A stretch of DNA of 64,000 bases, taken from the NCBI GenBank assembly GCA_947367855.1, contig CANBFE010000022.1:1-64000 (forward strand). The letters run 5' to 3'. Positions 28,318 through 35,592 of this stretch are shown here, one piece after another (position 1 is the first letter of the stretch; each line of letters begins with the position of its first letter). The notes below the pieces were generated by a model, which saw nothing but the letters and a program-made list of their open reading frames with translations, was not told where the DNA came from and did no database searches. This DNA comes from an uncultured Lachnospiraceae bacterium. GTDB lineage: Bacteria; Bacillota; Clostridia; Lachnospirales; Lachnospiraceae. A program made the position numbers and the translations under genes.

Positions 28318-29195
28318 TGATGAGGAAGATATCCGGGATTCTTTTCGGCCTTATGTTTCTGGCGGGTTTCGGCATCCTGTGCTATCCCACCATATCGGAC
28401 CAGTGGAATACCTACCGCCAGAATCAGCTGATTACCACCTATGAGGAAGCTCTTTCGGTTCTGGAACCGGAGGATTACTCCCGGGAGTGGGAGGCGGCAA
28501 GGCGCTTTGACAGCAGCCTGACGGCCAACAATATTTACGGTGATGTTTTCGGGGAAGAAGAGGAGACGCTTGAGGACACGGCGTATTGGAAAATACTGAA
28601 TATCTCCGGGGACGGGGTCATGGGTTACCTGTCCATTCCAAAGATTAATCTGAAGCTGTCCGTCTACCACGGCACTGACGAGAATGTGCTCCAGACCGGG
28701 GTTGGGCATTTAAACGGGACCAGTCTTCCCATCGGAGGCGAGAGTACCCACAGCGTTCTGGCTGCCCACAGGGGACTGCCCAGTGCCAGGCTTTTTACAG
28801 ACATAGACCAGCTCTTAAAGGGCGATATGATATACATCCATGTCCTGGATGAAACCCTGGCCTATGAGGTGGATCAGATTCTGCCCATGGTTGACAAGGA
28901 CGATCTTGCAGCGTTGGAGGAGGCGCTTAGGATTGAGGAAGGAAGGGATTCCATTACGCTTTTCACCTGTACGCCCTATGGGGTGAACAGCCACAGGCTT
29001 CTGGTGCGGGGGAAGAGGGTTCCCTATGAGGGTGAGGAGGAAATTGAAAGCACGCCTGTGGACACCATGTTGGAGGCTGTGCAGAACTATTATATGCTCT
29101 ACCTGGTACTGGGGCTTTCCGTGACAATCCTCATTATCGCTGTGATGAGATTCTTTTTCCGTTTCGGGAAATCGAAGGACAGGGAGGGCAAGTGA
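28317..29195 (+). CDS. srtC: Class C (pilus) sortase 2
   Basis: This 292-aa paralogue of the preceding sortase has the same layout: N-terminal helix, DQWNTYRQ, the His in AAHRGLPS, the Cys in TLFTCTPYGVNSHR and a C-terminal helix (YLVLGLSVTILIIAVM). The two share long identical stretches around the active site (YGVNSHRLLVRG), which indicates tandem duplication. The ATG overlaps the stop of sortase 1 (ATGA), so they are translationally coupled; the ATG three bases later is an alternative start. Two sortases may divide the work between shaft polymerisation and adding the LPNSG pilin or the large adhesin (inference). Confidence 0.93.
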   Translation: MMRKISGILFGLMFLAGFGILCYPTISDQWNTYRQNQLITTYEEALSVLEPEDYSREWEAARRFDSSLTANNIYGDVFGEEEETLEDTAYWKILNISGDGVMGYLSIPKINLKLSVYHGTDENVLQTGVGHLNGTSLPIGGESTHSVLAAHRGLPSARLFTDIDQLLKGDMIYIHVLDETLAYEVDQILPMVDKDDLAALEEALRIEEGRDSITLFTCTPYGVNSHRLLVRGKRVPYEGEEEIESTPVDTMLEAVQNYYMLYLVLGLSVTILIIAVMRFFFRFGKSKDREGK

Positions 29196-29253
29196 CCGGA
29201 ATGTCAGGGATTTGGAAACTGTGTAAGCAACAAAAAAGGCAGGAGGTAAGGTA

Positions 29254-30501
29254 ATGAAGGGAAGAAGAAAGAAAGGGAGAAGCGTATGCGCTTTGTCTGC
29301 GGGACTTGCGGCGCTGCTCTGTGTCCTGACAGCGGGGCCGGGGCCTGCCTACGGCGCAGTCGGTATTGACACGGCCAGGACGGACTGCAGAATCGATTTT
29401 ACCCTGGATGTGGATACCCTAAAACAGTCCGGAGGAACCGGGAATCTGGAGAGTATGGTTCCGGAGTACAACCAATATTACGGTGAACTGGCAGAATTCC
29501 TGGAGGGCGGCGAACCTGGGGACACCGATGCGGCAGAGCCCGGTACAGAGGGCGGGGCAGAAGCGGACCAGGGCCGGAGGGCAATCCGGGTGAACCTGTA
29601 CAGGATAGCCGACGTGGATGCCGGGGGACAGTACAGACTGCTTCCTGACTATGCCGTATCCGGGGTTTTACAGGGTCTGGAAAAGGCTGATGACAGCACC
29701 ACGGCAGGAATGTGGTCCGAATGGGCGGCAGAAGCGGCCCGGATGGCTGTGGGTTCAGAGGGAGAGGACGGAAGCATGCAGCCTCCGGCAGCGGGGGAGC
29801 GCCAGCCGGACGGCACAGCGGAAATCACCCTGCAGGACGGCGCTGCCGCAGGAGCCGCGGAGAATTTAAGCGTCGGCCTTTACCTGGTCAGCGTGGAGCC
29901 TGTGGACACAGGGGATTACCGGTACCGTTTTATCCCGTATCTGGTTTCCCTGCCCAACCGTTCTTACAATGCGGAAGGGGAGGAGGGCGATCAGTGGATT
30001 TACGGGGATGAGGAGAACCGCATCTATGTGGGCCTGAAGCCGGAGAGGGAAGACCGCTACGGCGATCTGATCCTGGAGAAGAAGATTACAGCCTACAATG
30101 AGACGTTTCAGGGCGCTTCCTTTGTCTTCGAGGTCAAAGCGGTGAAGGATGACCGCGTGGTATACAATGACCTGGTGTCCTTAAGTTTTGACAGCTACGG
30201 TACACAGACAGCCATAATAGAGAAGATTCCCGCCGGGGCGGAGGTCACCGTGACGGAAATTTACAGCGGTTCGGGATATACCCCCGCAGACGGGTCTTAT
30301 GTGAAAAATACAATTATCACGGCAGAGGGCGGCACTGCGAAGGTCAGCTTCGAAAACCAGTATGACGGAACCTACAACGGCGGAAATCCCGGCGTAGTGA
30401 ATCACTTCGTATATGGGAAGGACGAGACAGGCGGTGAGGAGCTGCAGTGGGAGAAGCGGGAAGGCGCAAGCCATGGAACGGTTGATAACGCCGGAAAATG
30501 A
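29254..30501 (+). CDS. Secreted Cna-B-type pilin-like protein without sorting signal
   Basis: This 415-aa protein has a signal peptide (ALSAGLAALLCVLTAGPGPAYG), a first domain resembling the N domain of fimbrial subunits (IRVNLYRIADVDAGGQY, then YLVSVEP), an acidic Gly/Glu-rich insertion (about 85-110), and a DUF7601/Cna-B module (DLILEKKITAYNETFQGASFVFEV to VSFENQYDGTYNG). It has no LPXTG motif and no C-terminal helix, and ends in a hydrophilic tail. It lies between the sortases and the SipW-dependent subunits and may be a linker or minor fibre component. The ATG has a GGAGGTAAGG site. Confidence 0.78.
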   Translation: MKGRRKKGRSVCALSAGLAALLCVLTAGPGPAYGAVGIDTARTDCRIDFTLDVDTLKQSGGTGNLESMVPEYNQYYGELAEFLEGGEPGDTDAAEPGTEGGAEADQGRRAIRVNLYRIADVDAGGQYRLLPDYAVSGVLQGLEKADDSTTAGMWSEWAAEAARMAVGSEGEDGSMQPPAAGERQPDGTAEITLQDGAAAGAAENLSVGLYLVSVEPVDTGDYRYRFIPYLVSLPNRSYNAEGEEGDQWIYGDEENRIYVGLKPEREDRYGDLILEKKITAYNETFQGASFVFEVKAVKDDRVVYNDLVSLSFDSYGTQTAIIEKIPAGAEVTVTEIYSGSGYTPADGSYVKNTIITAEGGTAKVSFENQYDGTYNGGNPGVVNHFVYGKDETGGEELQWEKREGASHGTVDNAGK

Positions 30502-30526
30502 GAATGGAGACAGGAGGCTCGGATAA

Positions 30527-31162
30527 ATGAAAAAGAAGAAAATACTGAAAATCCTCGTCCCGGCATCTCTGGCTCTGATGTTGGCGGCGGGAACCCGGGT
30601 GCAGGATGCACTGGCTTATTTTACCAGTTATACGGCAGCCCAGGGAAGGGTTCAGGTGAGCCTTTCATTTACGGACACAGAGACCGACGATGATGTGTCG
30701 GACTGGACCAAGCATATATCCATCATGAATACGGGCACGGTGCCCTGCTTTGTGCGGGTAAAGGTGCTTGTCAGCGAGAAATACGGGAAATACGTGAGCT
30801 ACTCTTTCCAGAGGGAGGGAAGCTGGACCCTTGAGGAGGACGGATACTGGTATTATGACGCGGTTTTGAATCCTGGGGAGGCCACGGAGGAGCTTCTGGC
30901 CCTTCTGGACAGAATTACTCTGAACCAGGATACGGAGAACGGGGAGCAGCAGGAATTTAATGTCATCGTTGTCCAGGAGGAGACCAGGGCGCTGTATGAC
31001 GGGGACGGAAATCCCTATGCGGACTGGACTATGAAATGGCAGGATGCGCAAAACAGTGAGGATGCCACAGCTGCAGCCAGGGCAGATACCGAATCCATCG
31101 TGGACGGGGAAGGCGCAGGGGATGCGGAAGGCACAGGAAATACCGGGGAGGGCGGACAATGA
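30527..31162 (+). CDS. TasA/CalY-like SipW-dependent fibre subunit
   Basis: This 211-aa protein has a SipW-type signal: a hydrophobic helix (VPASLALMLAAGTRV) followed by DALAYFTSYTAAQG, the AYFT motif just behind the cleavage site seen in TasA, CalY/camelysin and TapA-like proteins. A beta-rich domain follows with NTGTVPCFVRVKVLV, the usual strand where these proteins mark phrases such as N.G..d.yvRv. The tail is acidic and Gly-rich. It sits in the same operon as the matching peptidase, two genes downstream, and overlaps the next gene by four bases (ATGA). It probably forms or caps an extracellular fibre distinct from the sortase pilus. Confidence 0.8.
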   Translation: MKKKKILKILVPASLALMLAAGTRVQDALAYFTSYTAAQGRVQVSLSFTDTETDDDVSDWTKHISIMNTGTVPCFVRVKVLVSEKYGKYVSYSFQREGSWTLEEDGYWYYDAVLNPGEATEELLALLDRITLNQDTENGEQQEFNVIVVQEETRALYDGDGNPYADWTMKWQDAQNSEDATAAARADTESIVDGEGAGDAEGTGNTGEGGQ

Positions 31163-31920
31163 GGAGAATGAGAGACAGGAAAAAGAAGACGGCTCCGTTG
31201 CTGCTTCTGTGCGCCTCGGTGGTTTTGCTGCTCTTGAGTACGGTGGGAAGCACCCGGGCGGCGCTGACCTATTACAGTGAAAACTATGCAATGGAGGTGA
31301 CGGTGTCCAGTATCGGCGTGACGCTGCAGGAAAACGGAACCCCGGTGAGTTACCGCAATTACTTAAGCGACGACTGGAGCGATTCCGGCGCGGGAGAGCT
31401 TCTGGCGGACCTGGTGCCAGAGGGTGAGACCCTGACGCCGGGGAAGCGTTACGCGGAGAGCTTGAGCGTATTCAACAGCGGCGCCATTGACACCTATGTG
31501 CGGGTTATCCTGTACAGAAGCTGGCAGGACAGCCAGGGCAATAAACTGACAGCTCTGTCACCTGAACTCATAGAATTTGATCTGGCAGAAGACAGCGGTT
31601 GGGTTGTGGATGAAAAGGCTTCCACACCGGAACGCATGGTATTGTATTACACCAAAGTGCTTCCCTCCCAGGAGAGTACCCCTGCCCTGTGCGACGCGGT
31701 GGGGATATCCGGTGATATTTTCCGGGAGGTGGATAGGATATCCGTGGAGGAAACCGGGGAAGGGAAAATTTTCCGGACCATATACCGTTATGACGGCTGT
31801 TGGATGAACGTGAAGGCGGAAGTGGACGCGGTTCAGACACACAGCGCGGCGGAAGCCATAGGCAGCGCCTGGGGCGTGGATGCGGATGTGGCGGCGGACG
31901 GGACGCTGCGCCTGAAATGA
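31159..31920 (+). CDS. SipW-dependent secreted protein, TasA-related
   Basis: This 253-aa protein has the same type of export signal as its upstream neighbour: a basic start, a helix (LLLLCASVVLLLLSTVGSTRA) and ALTYYSENY after the predicted cut. The mature domain contains NSGAIDTYVRVILYRSW, the pattern shared with the 211-aa neighbour (NTGTVPCFVRVKVLV), which points to a related fold. It overlaps both neighbours by four bases and so is tightly coupled to the peptidase gene. A role as second fibre subunit or anchor, comparable to TapA beside TasA, is inferred from position. Confidence 0.75.
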   Translation: MRRMRDRKKKTAPLLLLCASVVLLLLSTVGSTRAALTYYSENYAMEVTVSSIGVTLQENGTPVSYRNYLSDDWSDSGAGELLADLVPEGETLTPGKRYAESLSVFNSGAIDTYVRVILYRSWQDSQGNKLTALSPELIEFDLAEDSGWVVDEKASTPERMVLYYTKVLPSQESTPALCDAVGISGDIFREVDRISVEETGEGKIFRTIYRYDGCWMNVKAEVDAVQTHSAAEAIGSAWGVDADVAADGTLRLK

Positions 31921-32444
31921 GCGGCCGCAGACGATGCTTTCCCGCTGTTTTCCTGAAAACGGTGGGGATTCTTCTTCTGCTGCTGTTGGCGGCATCCTGT
32001 CTTCCCCTGACAGTACCGCGTTTTTTCGGATATCATATCTACACCGTGGTCAGCGGAAGCATGGAACCGGCCATACCCACAGGCAGCCTGGTGTACATCA
32101 GGGAGGAGAAGCCGGAGGATATCGCTGCGGAAGACGTAATCGCCTTCTACGGGGCGGCTGACTCGGCATCCATCATCACCCACAGGGTTGTGGAAAACCG
32201 CGTGGTCATGGGAGAATTCATCACCAAGGGCGACGCCAACCAGGCTCCGGACAGGAACCCTGTACCCTATTCCCGCCTGATTGGAAGGGTGGAGCGGAGC
32301 ATCCCCGGGGCAGGGAAAATCGCTGAAATATTTACCAGTCCCAAGGGCAAAATTCTGGCAGGATGCGCCGTACTGGCAGCCGTGGCGCTGCAGGGGGCGG
32401 GCGCGCTGTTGGAAAGCCGCACAGGAAAAAAGTGCCGGAGCTGA
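31917..32444 (+). CDS. sipW: SipW-type signal peptidase I
   Basis: This 175-aa membrane protease of the ER/archaeal-like signal peptidase type cleaves signal peptides of TasA-like proteins. The N-terminal helix (VGILLLLLLAASCLPLTVP) precedes the catalytic Ser48 in VVSGSMEPAIPTGSLV. In place of the usual Lys, His89 in IITHRVVE is the general base, the hallmark of the SipW subgroup; FITKGDANQAPD supplies the conserved Gly-Asp region. A C-terminal helix follows (KILAGCAVLAAVALQGAGALL). The start at 31917 overlaps the previous stop (ATGA), which is more convincing than a further upstream start in the same frame. Its substrates are most likely the two preceding genes. Confidence 0.93.
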   Translation: MSGRRRCFPAVFLKTVGILLLLLLAASCLPLTVPRFFGYHIYTVVSGSMEPAIPTGSLVYIREEKPEDIAAEDVIAFYGAADSASIITHRVVENRVVMGEFITKGDANQAPDRNPVPYSRLIGRVERSIPGAGKIAEIFTSPKGKILAGCAVLAAVALQGAGALLESRTGKKCRS

Positions 32445-32684
32445 TTTGAACAGGCCTTCGGAGCGCCTCTGACAGCCCGGGGGCAGGCACTTATACTGCA
32501 CACCGGTTAAATTTGCAGTGCAACCCGACTGCAGACCGCCAGCCAAGTACTTTCCAGGGAACACTACTGTAAATCCTGGCGGTCTGCAGTATAACAACGA
32601 AATCATGAGGAAACCGCCAATGGCATTCCGGCGGGTCAGGTATGTAAAGCTGGCACCATCTGCGTAAGTCAGGAGGAAATAATT
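32445..32684 (+). repeat. Gap after sipW with a 15-bp perfect inverted repeat
   Basis: ACTGCAGACCGCCAG (32528-32542) is exactly complementary to CTGGCGGTCTGCAGT (32576-32590) across a 33-nt loop. A smaller pair, ACTGCA (32495-32500) and TGCAGT (32514-32519), sits just upstream and shares the ACTGCA word, so alternative pairings are possible. No T run follows. The structure could attenuate or stabilise the message between sipW and the next surface gene, or bind a dimeric regulator. No gene is seen in this gap. Confidence 0.8.
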
Positions 32685-33491
32685 ATGAGATCAAACAAGT
32701 TTCACCATCTGCTCTGTATGGCTTTGGCGTCGCTTCTGTTTCTGGGAGACGCAGCCACAGTCCGGGCGGAGGAGTATAAAGGAGGAGACTGGGGCGTGGA
32801 GTTCACCGGGGAAGGAATGGTGAGCAACTTCACCTCGGCGGATATTTCTGACGCGGTTTATTCCCTGCAGCCGGGAGACAGCGTTACCATCAGCCTGAAC
32901 CTGGAGAATAAAAGCGGTGTGAGTTCGGAGTGGTACATGACCAACAAAGTGCTTTCCAGTCTGGAGGACCATTCCGAGGATGCCCGGGGAGGAGCGTATG
33001 CCTACCGCCTGTCCTACACCGGACAGAACGGCCAGGAGACGGTTTTCTTTGACAGTTCCACCATAGGCGGCGACAGAAGCTCTGCCGCGGGTCTGGGCTT
33101 GCATGAAGCAACGGAGAGCATGGGCGAATATTTCAGACTGGGCACGCTGACTCCGGGAGAGAAGGGAATGGTGACTTTAAGCGTGACGCTTGACGGGGAG
33201 ACGCAGGGAAACGACTATCAGAATACCCTGGCGGACCTGACCATGAGCTTCGCTGTGGACACCCTGAATCCCACTGCAGACGACGGGGACGGAAATCCGG
33301 AAAACCCGGAGGACGGAGACAAACAGCCGGGGACGGAAGACGGCCCCCACTCCTATTCCACAGGCGGCGCGAAAACCGGAGATTCCAACAGCCTGGCCCT
33401 CTGGTCCTGCATTGCTTTTGCAAGCGGAGCGCTACTGTTGATTCTGGCGCTGTTGGGAATTAGGAAAGGCAGAAAGGGGGAGGCGTCATGA
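32685..33491 (+). CDS. Wall- or membrane-anchored surface protein with KTGD sorting-like motif
   Basis: This 268-aa protein has a signal peptide (CMALASLLFLGDAATVRA), a beta-sandwich-like domain about 170 residues long (VEFTGEGMVSNFTSADISD, YSLQPGDSVTISLNLENKS, a phrase typical of TasA-like domains), an Asp/Pro/Glu/Gly-rich linker, and a C terminus TGGAKTGDSNSLALWS followed by a helix and a basic tail. AKTGD is a variant LPXTG-type signal used in some clostridial sortase substrates (family knowledge, tentative here). The ATG has an AGGAGGAAAT site. It overlaps the next gene by four bases. Confidence 0.78.
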   Translation: MRSNKFHHLLCMALASLLFLGDAATVRAEEYKGGDWGVEFTGEGMVSNFTSADISDAVYSLQPGDSVTISLNLENKSGVSSEWYMTNKVLSSLEDHSEDARGGAYAYRLSYTGQNGQETVFFDSSTIGGDRSSAAGLGLHEATESMGEYFRLGTLTPGEKGMVTLSVTLDGETQGNDYQNTLADLTMSFAVDTLNPTADDGDGNPENPEDGDKQPGTEDGPHSYSTGGAKTGDSNSLALWSCIAFASGALLLILALLGIRKGRKGEAS

Positions 33492-34588
33492 ACAGACTGT
33501 TAAAAAAGGGAATTTTTCTGGGTAAGGCAGCTGCGTTTTTGTGTGTGCTTCTTGCTTTCGGAACAATAGATGCCAGGGCGGAGGCCTATTCGTACACGGT
33601 GACCTTTTATCCGGGCAACCATGGAAGCTTTCAGGGAACGGAACTGGTGTCAGTGGACAACAGCGCTTCCGATTCTGACTATGAAATCAGCAGCGTTGGC
33701 AATGCGATCCGTGTCAGCGGCCTGTGCGCCGGGGATGTGGTGGGCTTTGATGCCGCCATGGAAGGCGCAGTGGAACTGGAGGAGGGCAGCCGCTATTACG
33801 TGAAGGGCATCCGCGTCAGCGGACGCGACAACAGTACGGTGGACGCATCAGCCTTCCGCGTGGAGGAGGACAGAGACTATGTGGTGGCATACGGCATACG
33901 GGGAGACCTGACCTCCTATGTGGTTAACTACCAGGACAGGGAGGGAAATACCCTTGCCCCCAGTCGTACTTATTACGGAAATGTAGGCGACAAGCCGAGA
34001 ATGGCTTATCTGTATATAGAAGGCTATCAGCCGCAGGCCTATAACCTGACAAAGACGCTTTCCAAAAACGCGGCAGAAAATGTATTTACATTTGTTTACA
34101 CCAGAGTTTCCGGCGGCCAGACGGGAGGCGGAAACGATGGCGGCGGGGGAACCGGAGGCGATACGGAAACGCCGGGCGGAGGCACTGCGCCGGGACAGAC
34201 GGGAACCGTTCCCGATGACAACCAGGGCGAAGCTCCGAATCCCAATGAAGGCCAGAATGATGATGCCCAGAATCCGGAGGATGGCCAGGACGGCGGAAAC
34301 CAGGGCGAGGGCGGAAACCAGGGTGAGGACGGAAACCAGGGCGCCGGGGACCTGGAGGGAAATGAAGAACCTCGTCAGGAACAGGATCTGGACGATAACG
34401 ATACGCCTTTGGGTAACTATGGCGGTGAGAACGGAGAAGGGAAAGGCCTCTCGGAGTTTCAATTCCCCATGTGGGCATCAGTCGTTATAGCCGTGACAGG
34501 AGCCGCAGCAGTGATTGCTGCCCTGTGGGTAACGATTGTCACAAGGAAGAAGACAGGAGCCGGGAAAGAGAAAGAAAACAAGGGCTGA
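33488..34588 (+). CDS. Membrane-anchored MucBP-domain surface protein
   Basis: This 366-aa protein has a signal peptide (AAAFLCVLLAFGTIDARA), a domain starting YTVTFYPGNHGSFQG, and a MucBP-like module (YVVNYQDREGNTLAPS to VFTFVYTR, about 141-205). A long Gly/Asn/Gln/Asp-rich linker follows (about 210-310), then a C-terminal helix (WASVVIAVTGAAAVIAALWV) and a Lys-rich tail. The stretch DDNDTPLGNYG before the helix is not a clear LPXTG motif, so plain membrane anchoring is likely. It is the last gene of the surface locus; the ATG overlaps the previous stop. MucBP modules bind mucin or glycans in other bacteria. Confidence 0.78.
   Translation: MNRLLKKGIFLGKAAAFLCVLLAFGTIDARAEAYSYTVTFYPGNHGSFQGTELVSVDNSASDSDYEISSVGNAIRVSGLCAGDVVGFDAAMEGAVELEEGSRYYVKGIRVSGRDNSTVDASAFRVEEDRDYVVAYGIRGDLTSYVVNYQDREGNTLAPSRTYYGNVGDKPRMAYLYIEGYQPQAYNLTKTLSKNAAENVFTFVYTRVSGGQTGGGNDGGGGTGGDTETPGGGTAPGQTGTVPDDNQGEAPNPNEGQNDDAQNPEDGQDGGNQGEGGNQGEDGNQGAGDLEGNEEPRQEQDLDDNDTPLGNYGGENGEGKGLSEFQFPMWASVVIAVTGAAAVIAALWVTIVTRKKTGAGKEKENKG
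34292..34345 (+). repeat. Three 18-bp tandem repeats in the MucBP protein linker
   Basis: Units start at 34292, 34310 and 34328, each containing CGGAAACCAGGG and encoding GGNQGE or a close variant. They form part of the flexible linker, are in frame and may vary in number between strains. Confidence 0.75.
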
Positions 34589-34651
34589 CGGAAGGCATTT
34601 CCCAAAGCTTGAGTCCGCACCTGGTCTCTCATACAGCACAGACAGCATAAA

Positions 34652-34717
34652 CAGGTGACATAGGCGGGCAGCAAAAACAGGCCATAAGCAGGTGACATAG
34701 GCGGGCAGCACAAACAG
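34652..34717 (+). repeat. Two 29-bp direct repeats downstream of the surface locus
   Basis: Two 29-bp copies, at 34652-34680 and 34689-34717, differ at a single base (unit start CAGGTGACATAGGCGGGCAG). Nearby GGCATAGACAG and GGGCAGGCGGCAG fragments look like decayed further units. With only two copies and an 8-bp spacer this is not a CRISPR array. The rest of 34589-34780 holds no gene. Confidence 0.8.
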
Positions 34718-34777
34718 TCGGCATAGACAGTAGCATGGGCAGGCGGCAGGCAAAAACCGAAAGTGTCCATATAGCGT

Positions 34778-34826
34778 AAAAAGAGGAATCCCCGGAAGCA
34801 GTTGTATCCTTCGGGGGATTCTTTTT
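34778..34826 (+). terminator. Terminator of the surface locus
   Basis: AAAAGAGGAATCCCCGGAAG (34779-34798) pairs with CTTCGGGGGATTCTTTTT (34809-34826), with two bulged bases, and ends in a T run. It lies about 190 bp after the last surface gene. Confidence 0.8.
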
Positions 34827-34930
34827 ATTAACCAGAAAGTTTGCCAAGGCTCAATGTTCTCCGCTTTTTTTGAAACGAAGGAACTTAGACAGGCTTTAAA
34901 AAAGTTACCTGAAAAAGTTTAAAATTTCTC

Positions 34931-34959
34931 TTGCCAAATAGCTCCAGTTATGGTAATAT
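34931..34959 (+). promoter_or_regulatory. Promoter of the tRNA-Glu/tRNA-Cys unit
   Basis: TTGCCA (34931-34936) and TAATAT (34954-34959) are separated by exactly 17 bp, about 70 bp upstream of tRNA-Glu. No gene lies between the terminator at 34826 and the tRNA, and the stretch is AT-rich, as expected for a stable-RNA promoter. Confidence 0.55.
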
Positions 34960-35031
34960 AGTGTCGTTGGGTTATCAGGTTGGTCTGTTGCTTGATAATC
35001 TGCCGTTAATTTCAAAGCCGGAAAGGCATAA

Positions 35032-35103
35032 GGCTCCATGGTCAAGCGGTTAAGACATCGCCCTTTCACGGCGGTAACACGGGTTCGATTCCCGTTGGAG
35101 TCA
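35032..35103 (+). tRNA. tRNA-Glu (TTC)
   Basis: GGCTCCA (35032-35038) pairs with TGGAGTC (35096-35102), followed by discriminator A. The anticodon loop CTTTCAC exposes TTC and the TPsiC arm has GGTTCGATTCC. CCA is not encoded. The sequence is typical of clostridial tRNA-Glu. It is 33 bp upstream of tRNA-Cys and probably co-transcribed with it. Confidence 0.95.
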
Positions 35104-35136
35104 TAAATGCGTGGAAGCATGCATACAATTTATTAA

Positions 35137-35208
35137 GGCGCAGTAGCCAAGCGGTAAGGCGTGGGTCTGCAACACCCTGATGCACCGGTTCAAATCCGGT
35201 CTGCGCCT
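35137..35208 (+). tRNA. tRNA-Cys (GCA)
   Basis: GGCGCAG (35137-35143) pairs with CTGCGCC (35201-35207), with discriminator T. The anticodon loop CTGCAAC exposes GCA and the TPsiC arm has GGTTCAAATCC. A terminator starts five bases after the gene. Confidence 0.95.
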
Positions 35209-35212
35209 CTTT

Positions 35213-35238
35213 AAAACCCCGATCAGCCGGGGTTTTTT
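35213..35238 (+). terminator. Terminator of the tRNA-Glu/tRNA-Cys unit
   Basis: AAAACCCCG and CGGGGTTTTTT form a stable hairpin with a short ATCAGC loop and a T run, directly behind tRNA-Cys. Confidence 0.9.
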
Positions 35239-35338
35239 ACTGTTCTTTTTTCCCTGCGATGCCCATGTTTCCTTAAGTTTCTGTCCTTTTTCGTTTTTTG
35301 TAAAGAATATTCTTCTTTTTTACGAACACCGTTTCAGA

Positions 35339-35590
35339 CCGTTTAAAATTGGATACCGCGGCGTATTCCAGAGACAGGAGGACTTCCTTGACTGCTTAAA
35401 GAGCATCGGGAGGAATTCGTTCTGGGAAAGACGGAGCTCCAGGAACCTGCGCCTGGTGGCAATCACCAGCGGGAGCAAAATAGAGGAGGAATTGAAGGAG
35501 AAGTATGCGGACGAGGGGCTAGATACGGACATCATCACGGACACCATCATCAACACGGGTCTCTTGCTGAAAGTAAGGAACCGCTATCCC
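35339..35590 (+). pseudogene. Unidentified coding remnant between tRNA-Cys and the kinase gene
   Basis: The plus strand has an open frame whose translation looks protein-like (FLDCLKSIGRNSFWE, then LRLVAITSGSKIEEELKEKY and DTDIITDTIINTGLLLKV), with alternating helices and strands. It has no start codon or ribosome site and runs into the opposite-strand kinase gene. The 5' part after the tRNA is T-rich and not coding-like. I do not recognise the family. It may be a truncated gene or a chance open frame. Confidence 0.25.
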
Positions 35591-35592
35591 CC

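Noticed and set aside
32528..32590. Invertible promoter flanked by the 15-bp inverted repeat.
   Set aside because: The 33-bp interior is too short for a promoter and holds no clear -35/-10 pair. An RNA structure is more likely.
34652..34717. Possible CRISPR array.
   Set aside because: Only two repeat units with an 8-bp spacer and no cas genes in the window.
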